Assembly: GCA_965220075.1 (NCBI GenBank)
Contig: OZ244806.1
Coordinates: 868,001-932,000, forward strand
Length of the DNA stretch: 64,000 nt
Direction of reading: 5' to 3'
From: G965220075 sp965220075
Lineage (GTDB): Bacteria > Chloroflexota > UBA11872
Shown here: piece after piece, positions 45,138 through 55,300 of the stretch
Numbering within the stretch: the stretch's first letter is position 1
How the letters are laid out: each line of letters begins with the position of its first letter
Position numbers and translations under genes: made by a program
The notes under the pieces: model-generated
Told to the model about the DNA's origin: nothing
The model's input: only the letters and a program-made list of their open reading frames with translations
Databases searched by the model: none

Positions 45138-45767
45138 CTAAGAGAAGAGCGACAGCTGCTGGGCCGGCGGCTGCTCAGCCTCGTCGGGCGCCGGAGCCGC
45201 CGCGTCGCTCATCAGCTTGGGAATCAACGCAAATTCTTCGGACAGCACCTGGCGCAGCCGCTGCTGACGCAGCGCGGCGGCAGGGTGGTAGAGCGGCAGA
45301 AAGGTGCGTGCGTGCAAGCTCCGCGGCACTCCATGTGCGCTCGAGATTTTTGACTCCGGAAAGAAGGCGTTCAGCGCGTGCCTGCCCAGCAGGGCCACCA
45401 GCCTGGGGTTGATCAAGTCGAGCTGCTGGTCCAGATAGGGGCGGCAGGCTGATACCTCGTCCTCGGCCGGGTCGCGGTTGTTGGGCGCGCGGCACTTGAT
45501 CACGTTGGCGATGAACACCTCTTCACGGCGCATGCCGATGCCGCCCAGCAACTCATCCAGCAGCTGTCCGGCCGCTCCCACGAAGGGCCGGCCCTGCTGG
45601 TCCTCATGAAAGCCGGGCCCCTCGCCGATGAACATCACCGCGGCCCCGGGCGCTCCCTCCCCCGGCACCGCGCGCGTGCGGCCGTGTCCAAGACGGCAAC
45701 GGCGACAGCTATTAACGGCGGCGGCCAGGTCGTCGAGGTTCGCGAATACCGGTAGCTCGTCGGTCAA
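45138..45767 (-). CDS. Family 4 (4Fe-4S) uracil-DNA glycosylase with beta-clamp motif
   Basis: 209 residues. The type-4 UDG fold is marked by FIGEGPGFHEDQQGRPFVGA, the GRHALNAFF region and FLPLYHPAAALRQ. Four cysteines for the [4Fe-4S] cluster are visible at 21, 24, 92 and 108. It removes uracil arising from cytosine deamination. Beyond the core, the C-terminal 20 residues end in QQLSLFS, a close match to the QLxLF clamp-binding consensus, which would link repair to replication. The start is TTG, just after the dapA stop, and it is co-transcribed with the RNase J gene. Confidence 0.92.
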   Translation of the reverse strand: MTDELPVFANLDDLAAAVNSCRRCRLGHGRTRAVPGEGAPGAAVMFIGEGPGFHEDQQGRPFVGAAGQLLDELLGGIGMRREEVFIANVIKCRAPNNRDPAEDEVSACRPYLDQQLDLINPRLVALLGRHALNAFFPESKISSAHGVPRSLHARTFLPLYHPAAALRQQRLRQVLSEEFALIPKLMSDAAAPAPDEAEQPPAQQLSLFS

Positions 45768-45770
45768 AGC

Positions 45771-46688
45771 CTATGCGCCAACCGGAACCGCACGTAGAAA
45801 TGCGTCCAGCTCGTACAGCTCGAGCACGGCGGCCAGGTCTGCCTGCATGTCGGGCGGCAGCTTGACGAGCGGCAGGCGCGGCTCGCCGGCGTCGAACCCG
45901 GCGTGATTGAGCGCGGCTTTAACCGCCACCGGATTGGGCCATCCGGCCGGGAATAGGGCGCGCGAGATCGGCAGCAATCGCAGATGCAGCCGGCGCGCGC
46001 TCTCGAGGTCGCCTTCCACGAACGCGTCGATCATCTGGCCGATCTCACCGCTGACCACGTGGCTGGCCACGCTCACTACGCCCACGCCGCCGAGCGCCAT
46101 GAGCAGATACGTGTCCGAGTCATTCCCGCTGTAGACCTCGAAGTCGTCCGCGGTCGTGCGCACGATTTCGGCGATTTGATCGAAGTCGCCGCTGGCCTCC
46201 TTGATCCCGATGATGTTCTCGATCTCGCTCAGCCGCGCGACGGTGCCGGGCGCGATGTTGCAGCTGGTGCGCGACGGCACGTTGTAGAGGATGTTGGGCA
46301 GCGGCGTGGCCGCGGCGATCGTCTTGAAGTGCTCGTAGAGCCCGTCCTGCGGCGGCTTGTTGTAGTAAGGCGACACCTGGAGCAGGCCGTCGACTCCCAG
46401 CTCCGCCGCCGCGCGCGAGCGCTCCACGCTTTCCGCCGTGTTGTAGCCGCCGGTACCGGCCAGGATGCGCGCGCGCCCGTCAGCCGCGCGCAGGGCCTCC
46501 CGATACAGGCCGGTGCGCTCTTCATCGGTCAAGACTGGCGACTCGCCGGTGGTGCCGGTTACTACAAACGCGTCATTGCCCGCTGCGACCAGCCCGTCGA
46601 CTAACCGTCCGAACGCATCGAAGTTGATCGATCCGTCCGCGTGAAAGGGCGTGATGACCGCAGTTATCAACCGGCCGAATGTCAGCAT
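45771..46688 (-). CDS. dapA: 4-hydroxy-tetrahydrodipicolinate synthase
   Basis: 305 residues. Condenses aspartate semialdehyde with pyruvate in the diaminopimelate/lysine pathway. The Schiff-base lysine is Lys163 in IIGIKEASGDF, with TGTTGESPVLTDEE, Tyr135 in NILYNVPSRT and VSPYYNKPPQDGLYEHF. The ATG at 46688 starts the GRLITAVITPF strand; a reading from 46790 adds residues unlike the family. The genes asd and dapB lie just upstream on the same strand, so three consecutive lysine steps are encoded together. The product also feeds cell-wall peptidoglycan. Confidence 0.95.
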   Translation of the reverse strand: MLTFGRLITAVITPFHADGSINFDAFGRLVDGLVAAGNDAFVVTGTTGESPVLTDEERTGLYREALRAADGRARILAGTGGYNTAESVERSRAAAELGVDGLLQVSPYYNKPPQDGLYEHFKTIAAATPLPNILYNVPSRTSCNIAPGTVARLSEIENIIGIKEASGDFDQIAEIVRTTADDFEVYSGNDSDTYLLMALGGVGVVSVASHVVSGEIGQMIDAFVEGDLESARRLHLRLLPISRALFPAGWPNPVAVKAALNHAGFDAGEPRLPLVKLPPDMQADLAAVLELYELDAFLRAVPVGA

Positions 46689-46858
46689 CTCAGCGCCTCT
46701 CCCGTACCGTCGCGGCGCCTGAACGCCGACCGCGAGGGCCTGATGTGCGCTCCACCAGGCGCAATTGTACCCAGACTCGAATCTCAACAATGAACGGGCT
46801 TGCGCTCAGGCAGGCTTGGGTGCCGTCTCTCCTCAGCCGCTTTGCGCCGATTCTCCGG

Positions 46859-47869
46859 CTACCGGCCGGCCGCGAGTGCCTCGGCGATTTGAACCGAGTT
46901 CGTCGCCGCGCCTTTCCGCAGGTTGTCGGAGACGACCCACAGCACGACACCGTTGTCGGAAGAGGTATCGCGGCGGACGCGCCCGACCCAAACGTCATCG
47001 TTGCCGCTGGCGTCCAGCGCGGTGGGATAGGCGCGCCGTTCGATGTCGTCGATTACCCGGACTCCGGGAAAGGCGGCCAGCACGTCGCGCACGCCGTCGG
47101 GATCGACCGGCCGTTCGCATTCGACCGTGATCGCCTCCGAGTGGCCGCGGTAAACGGGGACTCGAACGCAAGTCGCCGAGATCCGCATGTCCGGCGCGTG
47201 CATGATCTTGCGAGTTTCGGCCGCCATCTTCCATTCCTCGCTCGTGTACCGATCCTCCGGGCGGAACTTCTCGACTTCGGGTACGACGTTGTGCACGATC
47301 TGGCGCGGGAGCACCTCAACCTGCGCGGCTTCTCCGGCGGCCGCCGCTCCGGTCTGGTCCGACAGCTCGCGCATGGCCGCGGCGCCCGCCCCCGATACCG
47401 ACTGATAGGTCGACGCGATGACCCGCCGGACTCCGAAGCTGCGATGTATGGGGGCGAGCGCCATAACCATTTGAATGGTGGAGCAGTTGGGGCAGGAGAT
47501 GACGCCCTCGTGCCAGGCGATGTCCTCGGCGTTCACCTCGGGGACCACAAGCGGCACGTTGCTGTCGTAACGCCAGGCAGACGTCTTGTCCACGACGATG
47601 GCGCCGGCTCGCACGGCGTGCGGCACCAGCTCCCGGCTTGCGGTGGAGCCCACCGCGGAGAAGACGAGGTCTACGCCGGCGAACGCGTCCGGGGTGGCTT
47701 CGCGAACGGTGAGGTTCTCACCGCGAAAGCGGACCGTCTTGCCGGCGCTGCGGCTGCTTGCCATGGGAACCAGCTCACGCAGGGGAAAATTACGCTCTTC
47801 GAGCACGTCGAGCACCACGCCGCCCACGGCGCCGGTTGCTCCCAGCACGCCTACGACAGGTTCAGTCAA
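46859..47869 (-). CDS. asd: Aspartate-semialdehyde dehydrogenase
   Basis: 336 residues. The NADP Rossmann opening VGVLGATGAVGGVVLDVL, the catalytic Cys129 in VISCPNCSTIQMVMAL, the substrate-binding SSxQSVSG-like YQSVSGAGAAAM and the late VPVYRGHSEAITVEC with its His are all in place. It makes aspartate semialdehyde for lysine, threonine and methionine synthesis. The start is TTG at 47869, 37 bases after dapB. It is followed on the same strand by dapA after about 170 bases with no gene. Confidence 0.95.
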   Translation of the reverse strand: MTEPVVGVLGATGAVGGVVLDVLEERNFPLRELVPMASSRSAGKTVRFRGENLTVREATPDAFAGVDLVFSAVGSTASRELVPHAVRAGAIVVDKTSAWRYDSNVPLVVPEVNAEDIAWHEGVISCPNCSTIQMVMALAPIHRSFGVRRVIASTYQSVSGAGAAAMRELSDQTGAAAAGEAAQVEVLPRQIVHNVVPEVEKFRPEDRYTSEEWKMAAETRKIMHAPDMRISATCVRVPVYRGHSEAITVECERPVDPDGVRDVLAAFPGVRVIDDIERRAYPTALDASGNDDVWVGRVRRDTSSDNGVVLWVVSDNLRKGAATNSVQIAEALAAGR

Positions 47870-47906
47870 GGCAACCCGCTTTGTTCACGGTGGGTTCCAC
47901 GCGACC

Positions 47907-48674
47907 TCACTGGGGAAAGAGCAGCTTGTCGAGTCCCACCACTAGGCCATCCAGCGAACGGACTTTCCGAATCGCCAAGAGAACGCCGGGCATGAACGAC
48001 TCCCGGCTGATCGAGTCGTGCCGGATTGTAAGCGTCTGCCCGGTTCCCCCAAAGACCACTTCCTGATGCGCCACCAGACCGGGCAAGCGCACGCTGTGAA
48101 TACGCACTCCCCGCGTGACGCCGCCCCGCACGCCCTCGAGGGTGAACTTCTCGGTTGGCGCGTCGCTGGCCGCGCGTCCACGCGCTTCGATGATGAGGTC
48201 CGCCGTGCGCGCGGCCGTGCCTGAGGGGGCGTCGATTTTTCGGTCATGGTGCAACTCGATGATCTCGACGTTATCCAGATGCGGGGCCGCCAGGCGCGCC
48301 ATCTCCATCATCAGAACCGCGCCGATCGCGAAGTTGGGCGCGATGAGGGCGCCGACGCCGCGCGCGGCCGCGCGCGACTCGATAGCGCCGATCTGATCCG
48401 CCGACATGCCGGTCGTGCCGATCACCGGCGAGACGCCCGCGTTCAGCGCCGCCAGCGCGTTCGCGGCCGCCGCGTCGGCGACCGAGAAGTCCACCGCTAC
48501 GTCCGGTGTGGTGGCCTCGATGGCCGCCGAGGCGTCCTCGAACGCGGGCGGGCCCGCGTCCACCGACACCACGTCGACCCCGGCCACCACCTCCATGTTG
48601 GGCACGGCCTCGACGGCGGCGATCACCGTCCGCCCCATTCGGCCGGCGGCGCCGATCACCACAACCCGTCTCAT
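47907..48674 (-). CDS. dapB: 4-hydroxy-tetrahydrodipicolinate reductase
   Basis: 255 residues. The NAD(P)-binding loop VVIGAAGRMGRTVI, FSVADAAAAN, GTTGMSADQI, APNFAIGAVLM, and the catalytic HHDRKIDAPSGTA are typical DapB motifs. It reduces the DapA product in lysine and diaminopimelate synthesis. The start ATG at 48674 lies 22 bases after the pnp stop. A longer frame starting at 48782 overlaps pnp and is unsupported. It leads the dapB-asd-dapA group. Confidence 0.95.
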   Translation of the reverse strand: MRRVVVIGAAGRMGRTVIAAVEAVPNMEVVAGVDVVSVDAGPPAFEDASAAIEATTPDVAVDFSVADAAAANALAALNAGVSPVIGTTGMSADQIGAIESRAAARGVGALIAPNFAIGAVLMMEMARLAAPHLDNVEIIELHHDRKIDAPSGTAARTADLIIEARGRAASDAPTEKFTLEGVRGGVTRGVRIHSVRLPGLVAHQEVVFGGTGQTLTIRHDSISRESFMPGVLLAIRKVRSLDGLVVGLDKLLFPQ

Positions 48675-48696
48675 GGCAGGGACGCCGCCCGCCGGA

Positions 48697-50937
48697 TCAT
48701 TCGTACCTGCGGGGCCGGCGCCGGGGCGGACCGTCATTGCGTCCTCGATCGCCGCGCCCGTCACGCCCGCGGCCGCCGTCACGCCCGCGGCCGCCGTCGC
48801 GTCGCGGGGGACGCGGGGCGGGACGAGCGCTGGCCAGCGTCTCCTCGGGCGTCAAGTCTAAGAGCACGGCGCGCCGTGACAGATTGATGCGCCCCTGGTC
48901 GTCGATCTCGATGACCTTGACCATGATGTCGTCATCGACGTTGACCACGTCCTCGATCATCCCGACCGGCTCCTCCGCCAGCTCGTGCCTGGGAACCAGA
49001 CCTTCCCGGCCCGGCACGATTTCGACCATGGCGCCAAACCCGAAAATGCGCGTTACCTTGCACAGGAGCGCGCGCCCGATGTCGATTTGACCAGTTAAGT
49101 CGCGCACCATCTGCACCACACGGTCGACGCCTACTTTGGTCGGCGCGGCCACCATTACCGTGCCGTCCTCTTCGACCTCGATAGTCGCGCCGGACTCTTC
49201 CTCAAGGCGCCGGATCGTCTTTCCACCGGGTCCGATAAGGGACCCGATGGCGTCCTGCGGAATGCTGGTTCGAATGAGTTTGGGCGCAAACTCGGACACC
49301 TCGTCGCGCGGCGCGGCGAGCGCGGAGCCAATGACTTCCAGGATCTGCATGCGGGCCTCGCGCGCACGCGCGAAAGCGCCGTCCACCTGCGCCGCGGTCA
49401 GATGTTTGACCTTGATGTCGACTTGAACGCCCGTCACGCCATTGCGGGTACCGGCGACCTTGAAGTCCATGTCGCCGAAGTGATCCTCGGCCCCCTGAAT
49501 GTCGGTGAGAAGCCGATACTCACCGTTCGCGCCGCTTACCAGGCCGATGGAAATGCCTGCCACAGGCGCCCCGATCGGCACTCCGGCGTCCATCAGCCCG
49601 AGCGTGCCGCCGCAGACGGACGCCATCGAGGTGGACCCATTCGACGAGAGAACCTCGGAAACGATGCGAACGGTGTAGGGGAACTCTTCGACGGGCGGCA
49701 TCACCGCTTCCAGTGACCGCTCGGCCAGTGCCCCGTGTCCCACCTCGCGCCGGCGCGGACCGCCTAGCCGGCCGGTCTCGCCGCTCGCGAACGGCGGCAT
49801 GTTGTAGTGATGCAGGAAACGCTTGGGCTCGACCATGGATTCCAGATCGCTCAAGCCGATGCGCTGCGCGTCGCGTGGAGTTCCCAGCGTGATAACCGAC
49901 ATGACCTGTGTCTCACCGCGCTGGAACAAGCCGGTCCCATGCGTGCGCGGCAGCACTCCCACGCCCGCCGACATCGCCCGGATATCGCCCTCCGAGCGGC
50001 CGTCCGGTCGGAACCCCGCATCCAGAATGGCCTCGCGCACGAGTTTGCTTTCCAGCTCGTGAAACGCGTCCCGGATGTCCGATTCCTCAAAGCGTTCCGC
50101 AAACTGCTGGTTGGTTTGCGCGCTGATCGCGGCTATACGCTCGTCGCGCGCCGCCGCGTCGGCCACCTGAATCACGTCGCGCAGGTTGGCGGCGGCGTAC
50201 TCCTCGACTGATTCGACCACCTGTGCGTCAAGGCTCTCGATCACCGGCTCGCGCTTGGCGACGCCGATCTCAGCGGCCAGCTGTTCCTGCAGGTCGATCA
50301 GCGTTTGCAGCTGCTGCTGTCCCCAGTGGACGGCGCGAGCTACCAGATCGTCGTCAACCTGGCGGGCGCCGGCCTCCAACATGACCACGCCGTCTCGCGT
50401 GCCGGCTACCACCAGGTCGAGGTCACCGTGCTCGGCCTGGTCCGCCATGGTGGGGTTCAGGACTAATTCGTCATCGCGCAAGCCCACCCGCACGGCCCCG
50501 ATGGGTCCCTCGAACGGAATGTCGGAGATCGTGAGCGCAGTCGAGGCGGCCGCCATGCCGAGCACGTCGAGCTCGTTCTCCCCGTCGTGCGACAGGAGCG
50601 TAACGATGATCTGCACCTCGTTGCGCATGCCCTTGGGAAAGAGGGGGCGAAGCGGGCGGTCGGTCAGGCGCGCGGCCAGCACGCCTGACAGAGGCGGACG
50701 GCCCTCGCGCCGGAACACGCCGCCCGGAATGCGCCCAATGGCGTAGGCGCGCTCTTCGAAATCAACCGAAAGCGGAAAGAAATCTATGCCTTCGCGAATA
50801 CGGTCCGACATGACTGCGGTGGCCAGAACAACAGTATCGCCGTAGCGCGCCACCACGGCGCCGTTGGCCTGTCCGGCCAGCGCGCCTGTCTCGAAGGACA
50901 GCGGGCGGCCGCCGAACTCTGTCTCAACCCTGTGCAT
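48697..50937 (-). CDS. pnp: Polyribonucleotide nucleotidyltransferase (PNPase)
   Basis: 746 residues. Two RNase PH domains (first about 10-150, second about 310-540 with the VLPRTHGTGLFQRGETQV opening) flank an all-helical linker. Then come a KH domain (IGSLIGPGGKTIRRLEEESG) and an S1 domain (VTRIFGFGAMVEIVPGREGL). After S1 a C-terminal tail of about 40 residues is made of repeated G-G-R-G-R-D units and ends RRRPRRYE. PNPase degrades RNA phosphorolytically from the 3' end. The tail would add RNA or partner binding, like RGG tails. The ATG at 50937 has GAGGAG upstream, and a large hairpin precedes it. Confidence 0.96.
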   Translation of the reverse strand: MHRVETEFGGRPLSFETGALAGQANGAVVARYGDTVVLATAVMSDRIREGIDFFPLSVDFEERAYAIGRIPGGVFRREGRPPLSGVLAARLTDRPLRPLFPKGMRNEVQIIVTLLSHDGENELDVLGMAAASTALTISDIPFEGPIGAVRVGLRDDELVLNPTMADQAEHGDLDLVVAGTRDGVVMLEAGARQVDDDLVARAVHWGQQQLQTLIDLQEQLAAEIGVAKREPVIESLDAQVVESVEEYAAANLRDVIQVADAAARDERIAAISAQTNQQFAERFEESDIRDAFHELESKLVREAILDAGFRPDGRSEGDIRAMSAGVGVLPRTHGTGLFQRGETQVMSVITLGTPRDAQRIGLSDLESMVEPKRFLHHYNMPPFASGETGRLGGPRRREVGHGALAERSLEAVMPPVEEFPYTVRIVSEVLSSNGSTSMASVCGGTLGLMDAGVPIGAPVAGISIGLVSGANGEYRLLTDIQGAEDHFGDMDFKVAGTRNGVTGVQVDIKVKHLTAAQVDGAFARAREARMQILEVIGSALAAPRDEVSEFAPKLIRTSIPQDAIGSLIGPGGKTIRRLEEESGATIEVEEDGTVMVAAPTKVGVDRVVQMVRDLTGQIDIGRALLCKVTRIFGFGAMVEIVPGREGLVPRHELAEEPVGMIEDVVNVDDDIMVKVIEIDDQGRINLSRRAVLLDLTPEETLASARPAPRPPRRDGGRGRDGGRGRDGRGDRGRNDGPPRRRPRRYE

Positions 50938-50958
50938 ACGTAACTCACTCCTCTGGCG

Positions 50959-51028
50959 GGCCGGGGAGAAGAGCGAAGAAGCGAGCTCGCGACAAGAGTC
51001 ACGGACTCGTTTCTTTGCTCTTCCGGCC
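50959..51028 (-). promoter_or_regulatory. Long stem-loop in the pnp leader
   Basis: On the pnp transcript GAAGAGCAAAGAA (51023-51011) pairs with TTCTTCGCTCTTC (50980-50968) with one mismatch. The stem can extend outward with GGCCGG at its base and encloses a small perfect hairpin (GAGTCCGTGACTC). It sits about 20 nt before the pnp start, where E. coli has an RNase III-processed double-stranded leader for autoregulation. The similarity is structural; processing here is inferred. Confidence 0.6.
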
Positions 51029-51188
51029 TGTTCGGACCGCCGCCTGAACTATGCCGAAGTCTGTATATGGGAGAGGCACGTCTCGCCTTCGGCCGCGAGT
51101 CGGTTCTCCATTGCGAAAAGTTTGGTAATGGAATGTGGGGACGCCGGGGGAGCTTACGCAGCGGATGCTCGATGCAATCCAAGCGGCG

Positions 51189-51461
51189 CTAGCGCCGGGC
51201 GCGTATGCCCAGCTTGCTGATGATATTGCGATAGAGGCCGGGGTCGGTGCGCTGCAGATACTTCAACATCCGGCTGCGCCGCCCCACCATCTTGAGCAAT
51301 CCGTGGCGCGAATGCTTGTCTTTTTTGTGGAGCTTGAGGTGTTGCGTCAGCTCCTCGATGCGCGCCGTCAGGCGGCCGATTTGGACGGACGCCGAGCCCG
51401 TGTCGGCGTCGTGCAGCCGCAACTCCGGCAGGAGTGCGCGTTTCTCGGATACTACGCTCAC
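51189..51461 (-). CDS. rpsO: 30S ribosomal protein S15
   Basis: 90 residues of S15. Signatures: GSASVQIGRLTARIEELTQH, then LKLHKKDKHSRHGLLKMVGRR and SRMLKYLQRTDPGLYRNIISKLGI. Binds 16S rRNA early in assembly and may repress its own mRNA. The start is GTG at 51461 with AAGG nine bases before. The rpsO-pnp order is widely conserved. The gene is the head of the long leftward array. Confidence 0.96.
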   Translation of the reverse strand: MSVVSEKRALLPELRLHDADTGSASVQIGRLTARIEELTQHLKLHKKDKHSRHGLLKMVGRRSRMLKYLQRTDPGLYRNIISKLGIRARR

Positions 51462-51663
51462 TGGAAACCTTGGATGCAGGGCATCTACTGCGATGCCACC
51501 CGTTTTTGATCGGCGCCGAGCCGCATCGCGGACCTCAGCGCCCGGTGAATTGTATCGCAGGCTGGTGCCCGCATGTGCGGCCGGCGCGCGAAGGTCCGCT
51601 CATACGCGACCTCCGCCCGAACATTTCTCCATATACTGACACTCCTATGCGAGCTTCGGCCTG

Positions 51664-52320
51664 ATGTCCGGGCGGCGCCGCGGCGGCGCCCGGCGCTCCA
51701 CTGATTCCGACGCCAGCCAAGACGGCGGCGCGCAAAATGAGGCACGCGACCGACAACCCGCCTCGCGCGCCAAGGGCGAACGACGGCCCGGTCTAGGCCG
51801 CTTCTTCTGGATCTATTTTGCATTCATGCTGGCCGTTCTTATCCCGCTCAACATCGTCTGCCTACAGCAGCAACCGGATATGCAGGGCCCGGGAGAATCA
51901 ACCGAAAGGCAGCCGGGCGCGATCCTGGAATCGATCGAGGCCGAGCACGATCCGTACAGCACCGACCCTCCCACCTCCGGTCCACGTGTCAGCGAGCTAG
52001 CACCATACGGATTTCATGAGACCACTATTCCCGATGAGGTCCAGGTGGCCAATCTGGAAGCGGGTTTCGTGATCGTGCACTTCAACCCGGCCGGCGGTGC
52101 GATTCTGGAGAGCGAGATGCGGCAGCTGGCGGCGGAGTTCGAGAGCTACAACGTCATCGTGCATCCCGACCCGAACCTGGCCGAGACCCAGGTGGCCCTC
52201 ACCGCCTGGGGCCGCATCCAGCTTCAAGAGGCGTACGACAAGGAGCAGGTCTACGATTTCATTCTGCTCTTCGTGAGAGATGATCCAACGGCGCTGCCGG
52301 CGTCCACCGGAACCCGGTGA
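51664..52320 (+). CDS. DUF3105 membrane protein lacking the usual histidines
   Basis: 218 residues. A basic, disordered head, one membrane segment (FFWIYFAFMLAVLIPLNIVC) and then the DUF3105 domain: PPTSGPRVSELAPYGFHETT, then IPDEVQVANLEAGFVIVHFN and the TQVALTAWGRIQLQEAYD end. In the family the motifs are usually PPTSGPH and LEHG; here His is Arg and Ala respectively. If those histidines bind metal or act in catalysis, the activity is lost. The ATG at 51664 directly follows a 5-codon frame with a TGATG overlap and a TATACT -10 at 51632. It converges with the GH gene. Confidence 0.78.
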   Translation: MSGRRRGGARRSTDSDASQDGGAQNEARDRQPASRAKGERRPGLGRFFWIYFAFMLAVLIPLNIVCLQQQPDMQGPGESTERQPGAILESIEAEHDPYSTDPPTSGPRVSELAPYGFHETTIPDEVQVANLEAGFVIVHFNPAGGAILESEMRQLAAEFESYNVIVHPDPNLAETQVALTAWGRIQLQEAYDKEQVYDFILLFVRDDPTALPASTGTR

Positions 52321-52327
52321 GGCGTCC

Positions 52328-55300
52328 TTAGTCGACGTACAGCTCCACCGGGCCCAGCAGGCCCGACTCCAACCGTTCCGGCTCGATGCTGTCCTGGTGC
52401 CAATAGCGATGCCAAGGGTCGCTCGCGCGGCTCTCTTCCCGACGCCAGCGCATACGGTTGGCGAGCAGATTGCCCACCCGCACTCGCAACGAGTTCGAGC
52501 CTTTCTGCACGACGCCCGTGAGGTCGAAGACGTAGGGCGGCCACAGCCGAGCGCCGATTCGGCGGTTGTTCACGATCACCTCCGCCTGATGGCGCACGTC
52601 GCCCAGATCCAGGGTGACTCGTGAACCCCCCGGCGCTACCGGGAGGTCGAACGTCCGCTCGTAGGCGGCCACGCCGGAGTACCAGTCGTAGCCCAGGCTC
52701 GACCAGGATTGCAGCGAGATACCGGTCGGCCGCGTGAAGAGGGTGAGGGGCTGAAGGACTCCGTTTGAGAAGTCGCTGGCCGCGATCTCGATGCTGAGCA
52801 GGCTGCCGGTGGTGATGTTGTATATGCCGTTGATGTCGGGCGTGCGCTCCCGCACGTCCACGAAGACGTTGTGTCCACCCTTTATGGCGGGAATCGCGAT
52901 GCCCACGCAGCCCACCGGCAAGCGCTGCCGGTACATCAGGGTGCGCGGGAACTTCACGGTTTCGCTAAGGAGCGGAATCTGTCCCCAGGGTGGCACCGGA
53001 GGGCGTCCGCGCGACCAGGGCACGATGGGTGTGTCGCGTTCGTAAGCCAAGCCGTTCCATATCTCCTGGCGCGGCGCCTGCACGCCCCAACTCTCGTCGG
53101 AGACGATCACCACCGAATCACCCGAGCGCACGTCGATCTGAGCTTCGAAGAGAAATACGAGCGGGCCCGGACGGGCGTTCTCGACATCGGCCACTATCGT
53201 GTTCTCGCCCAATCGGAGATAGGGCATGACGTTGTAGGTCACCGGGTTCGACCAGTCCTCGGACTCCCCCAGCCGCGTCCCGTTCAGGTAGACGGTCACT
53301 TTCTCGACGCCCACAAACGTGGCCCAGGCCTTGATGGGCGGCTCACTAACGCTGAATTTCTTGACAAAGCGCAGACGCGAATGGCGGTCGCTTTGCGGCA
53401 GCACAACCCAGCCCTGCGGCCGGGCCACGCCGGTTATCCACTCAGCGCGCCAGTTGCCCACCACCCGCGCCGCCGGGCACGTGAGCCAGAGAACGCGCCA
53501 GTCCGAGTCGTCAAACAGCGGATCGCGCAGCTGCTCGAGGCGCCGCTGTCCAAGCGAGAAGTCTCTGAATCGCATCACCGGCAGCTCGAGCCGGCGGATG
53601 GAGCCAGGCCCCGTCGCCACCCCGGTTTCGAGCACAAACTGCCAGTCGGGCGACAGGTCGATGGGCTCGACGTGCGAAGCCCGCCGAGCACGCCGTGACG
53701 TCGACGTTGGCCGCGCCGAGTAGTCGAAGACGACGACGCGCGCGGCCCGCGGCGGCAGCGTGAGCTCGAACTCTCTGGCCGCTCGGCCTCCCGACAGCCG
53801 CAACGTCTCCGAGGCGCCGGTTTCGGGGTCCCATACCTCCGCGCCGCCGCGCGAGCGGACCTTTGCTTTCACGGAGTGCTCGTCAGAGCCCGTGTTCAGC
53901 ACCAGAAAGGCATCAGCTCCATCCAAAGTGCGCGCGACAACGCGGGCTGCGCCCGCCTCGGAGACGATTACCGCGTCCGGCCTGACCAGGCTGACAATTG
54001 AAGCCAGCGTCTGATCGGTCAGTCCCTCGAAGGCGTGCGAGCGTCCCTTGCCGACCTTCCGGCCCTGTTTGCCCGACGCACGCGCACCGAAAAGAGATTC
54101 CATAGAGCGCATGACACTGCCGTCGTTGCTGCCGGTGTCGACACTCGCCGTGGCGTGCTCGCCCACCGAGATCACGCGTCCACCCGAGCGGGCCAACGCC
54201 AGCAGGCGCCGCGCTCCCGCGCGTGTGAGGACCGGCAGCGGCGGCAGCACGATCGTGTCTACGGACAGCGTCCCGAGCCGCAAGCTGCCCTTTTCGAGAC
54301 GTGCGTCCACCAGGAACGCGTCGTCGACCACGTACGCACTTACGCCGCGCGCAAAGAGTCCGTCTACCAGGTCCTCGAATGTCTGCGCGATCTCGTCGGC
54401 GCGCCTGTTGGGTCGGCCGTCCGCGGTGTTGGCGGCCACGCTGGTAGCCGGCAGCAGCACCGCCGTCGACGTTGCGCCGCTCGTGTTGCCGATCAGCGCG
54501 CTCAGTCGACTGGCGTAGTCCGTGACCTGGCCAAAATGCTCCCAGTAGGGGTTTTGGGAGAACAAGCTCGGCGGCAGGTCCGCGATCGCGGCGGGGCTGT
54601 CAAGCGAGGCGTGAAAACCGCGGATGACCGGGGTGTCGACGCCCAGCGCGGCGAGCAGGTTGAGGCCGCCGCGCAGCTCGTCGATCGTCGTTCCCCACCC
54701 GCTGCCTCCGAAGGCCTCCGCGGCCGAACGGCCTCGCTTCATCATCTTGGCGATCGAGACGGCCGGTCTCAGCTCGGCCGGTTGCACGTCCCGCGGCCGC
54801 GAGTAACGGAAGCCGTGTACGTCGCTGGCGGGAATGGCGAAATGTCTCAGCGTGGTGAAGTATTGGCCCTGACGGGCCGGCTGAAAGGCAACGTGCTCTT
54901 CCGTGTGGCCCGACCACGCCAGGTCATGGCGCTGGCACCACTCGCCAATCTGCTGAAACCAAGCCTCGGCGTAGAGCCCCGCCACGGTCGCGTAGAAGTC
55001 GCAGCGTACCTTCACCGTCTCCCGACCGGCGCGAAAGACCAGCATGGGCAGCTTGGGAAGCAGGGCGTAGCCATGATCCGCCTCGAAACGCTCGGCCAGC
55101 TTCGCGGTCCACGGGATGGGCTGCGAGGCGAGATGCGAGCCGCTTGCGAACACACCCGCAATTCCCTTGCCCAGTGCGGTTGGAAACCGTTTGGCGTATG
55201 GCTCGTAGACCGTTTCCACGAAACGCTTTCCGGTTTCCGGCTGTAGATAGTCAATCTGGTTGTCGATGGTCTGGGCTGCAAAGCTCACCAGGCGCCACTT

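Noticed and set aside
48697..48782. dapB starting at 48782, inside pnp
   Set aside because: The extra 36 residues are antifamily Ala/Gly sequence created by the pnp tail; ATG at 48674 opens the Rossmann fold directly.
54035..55246. A 403-residue open frame antisense to the GH106-like gene
   Set aside because: No family-like motif, and codon bias follows the opposite strand.
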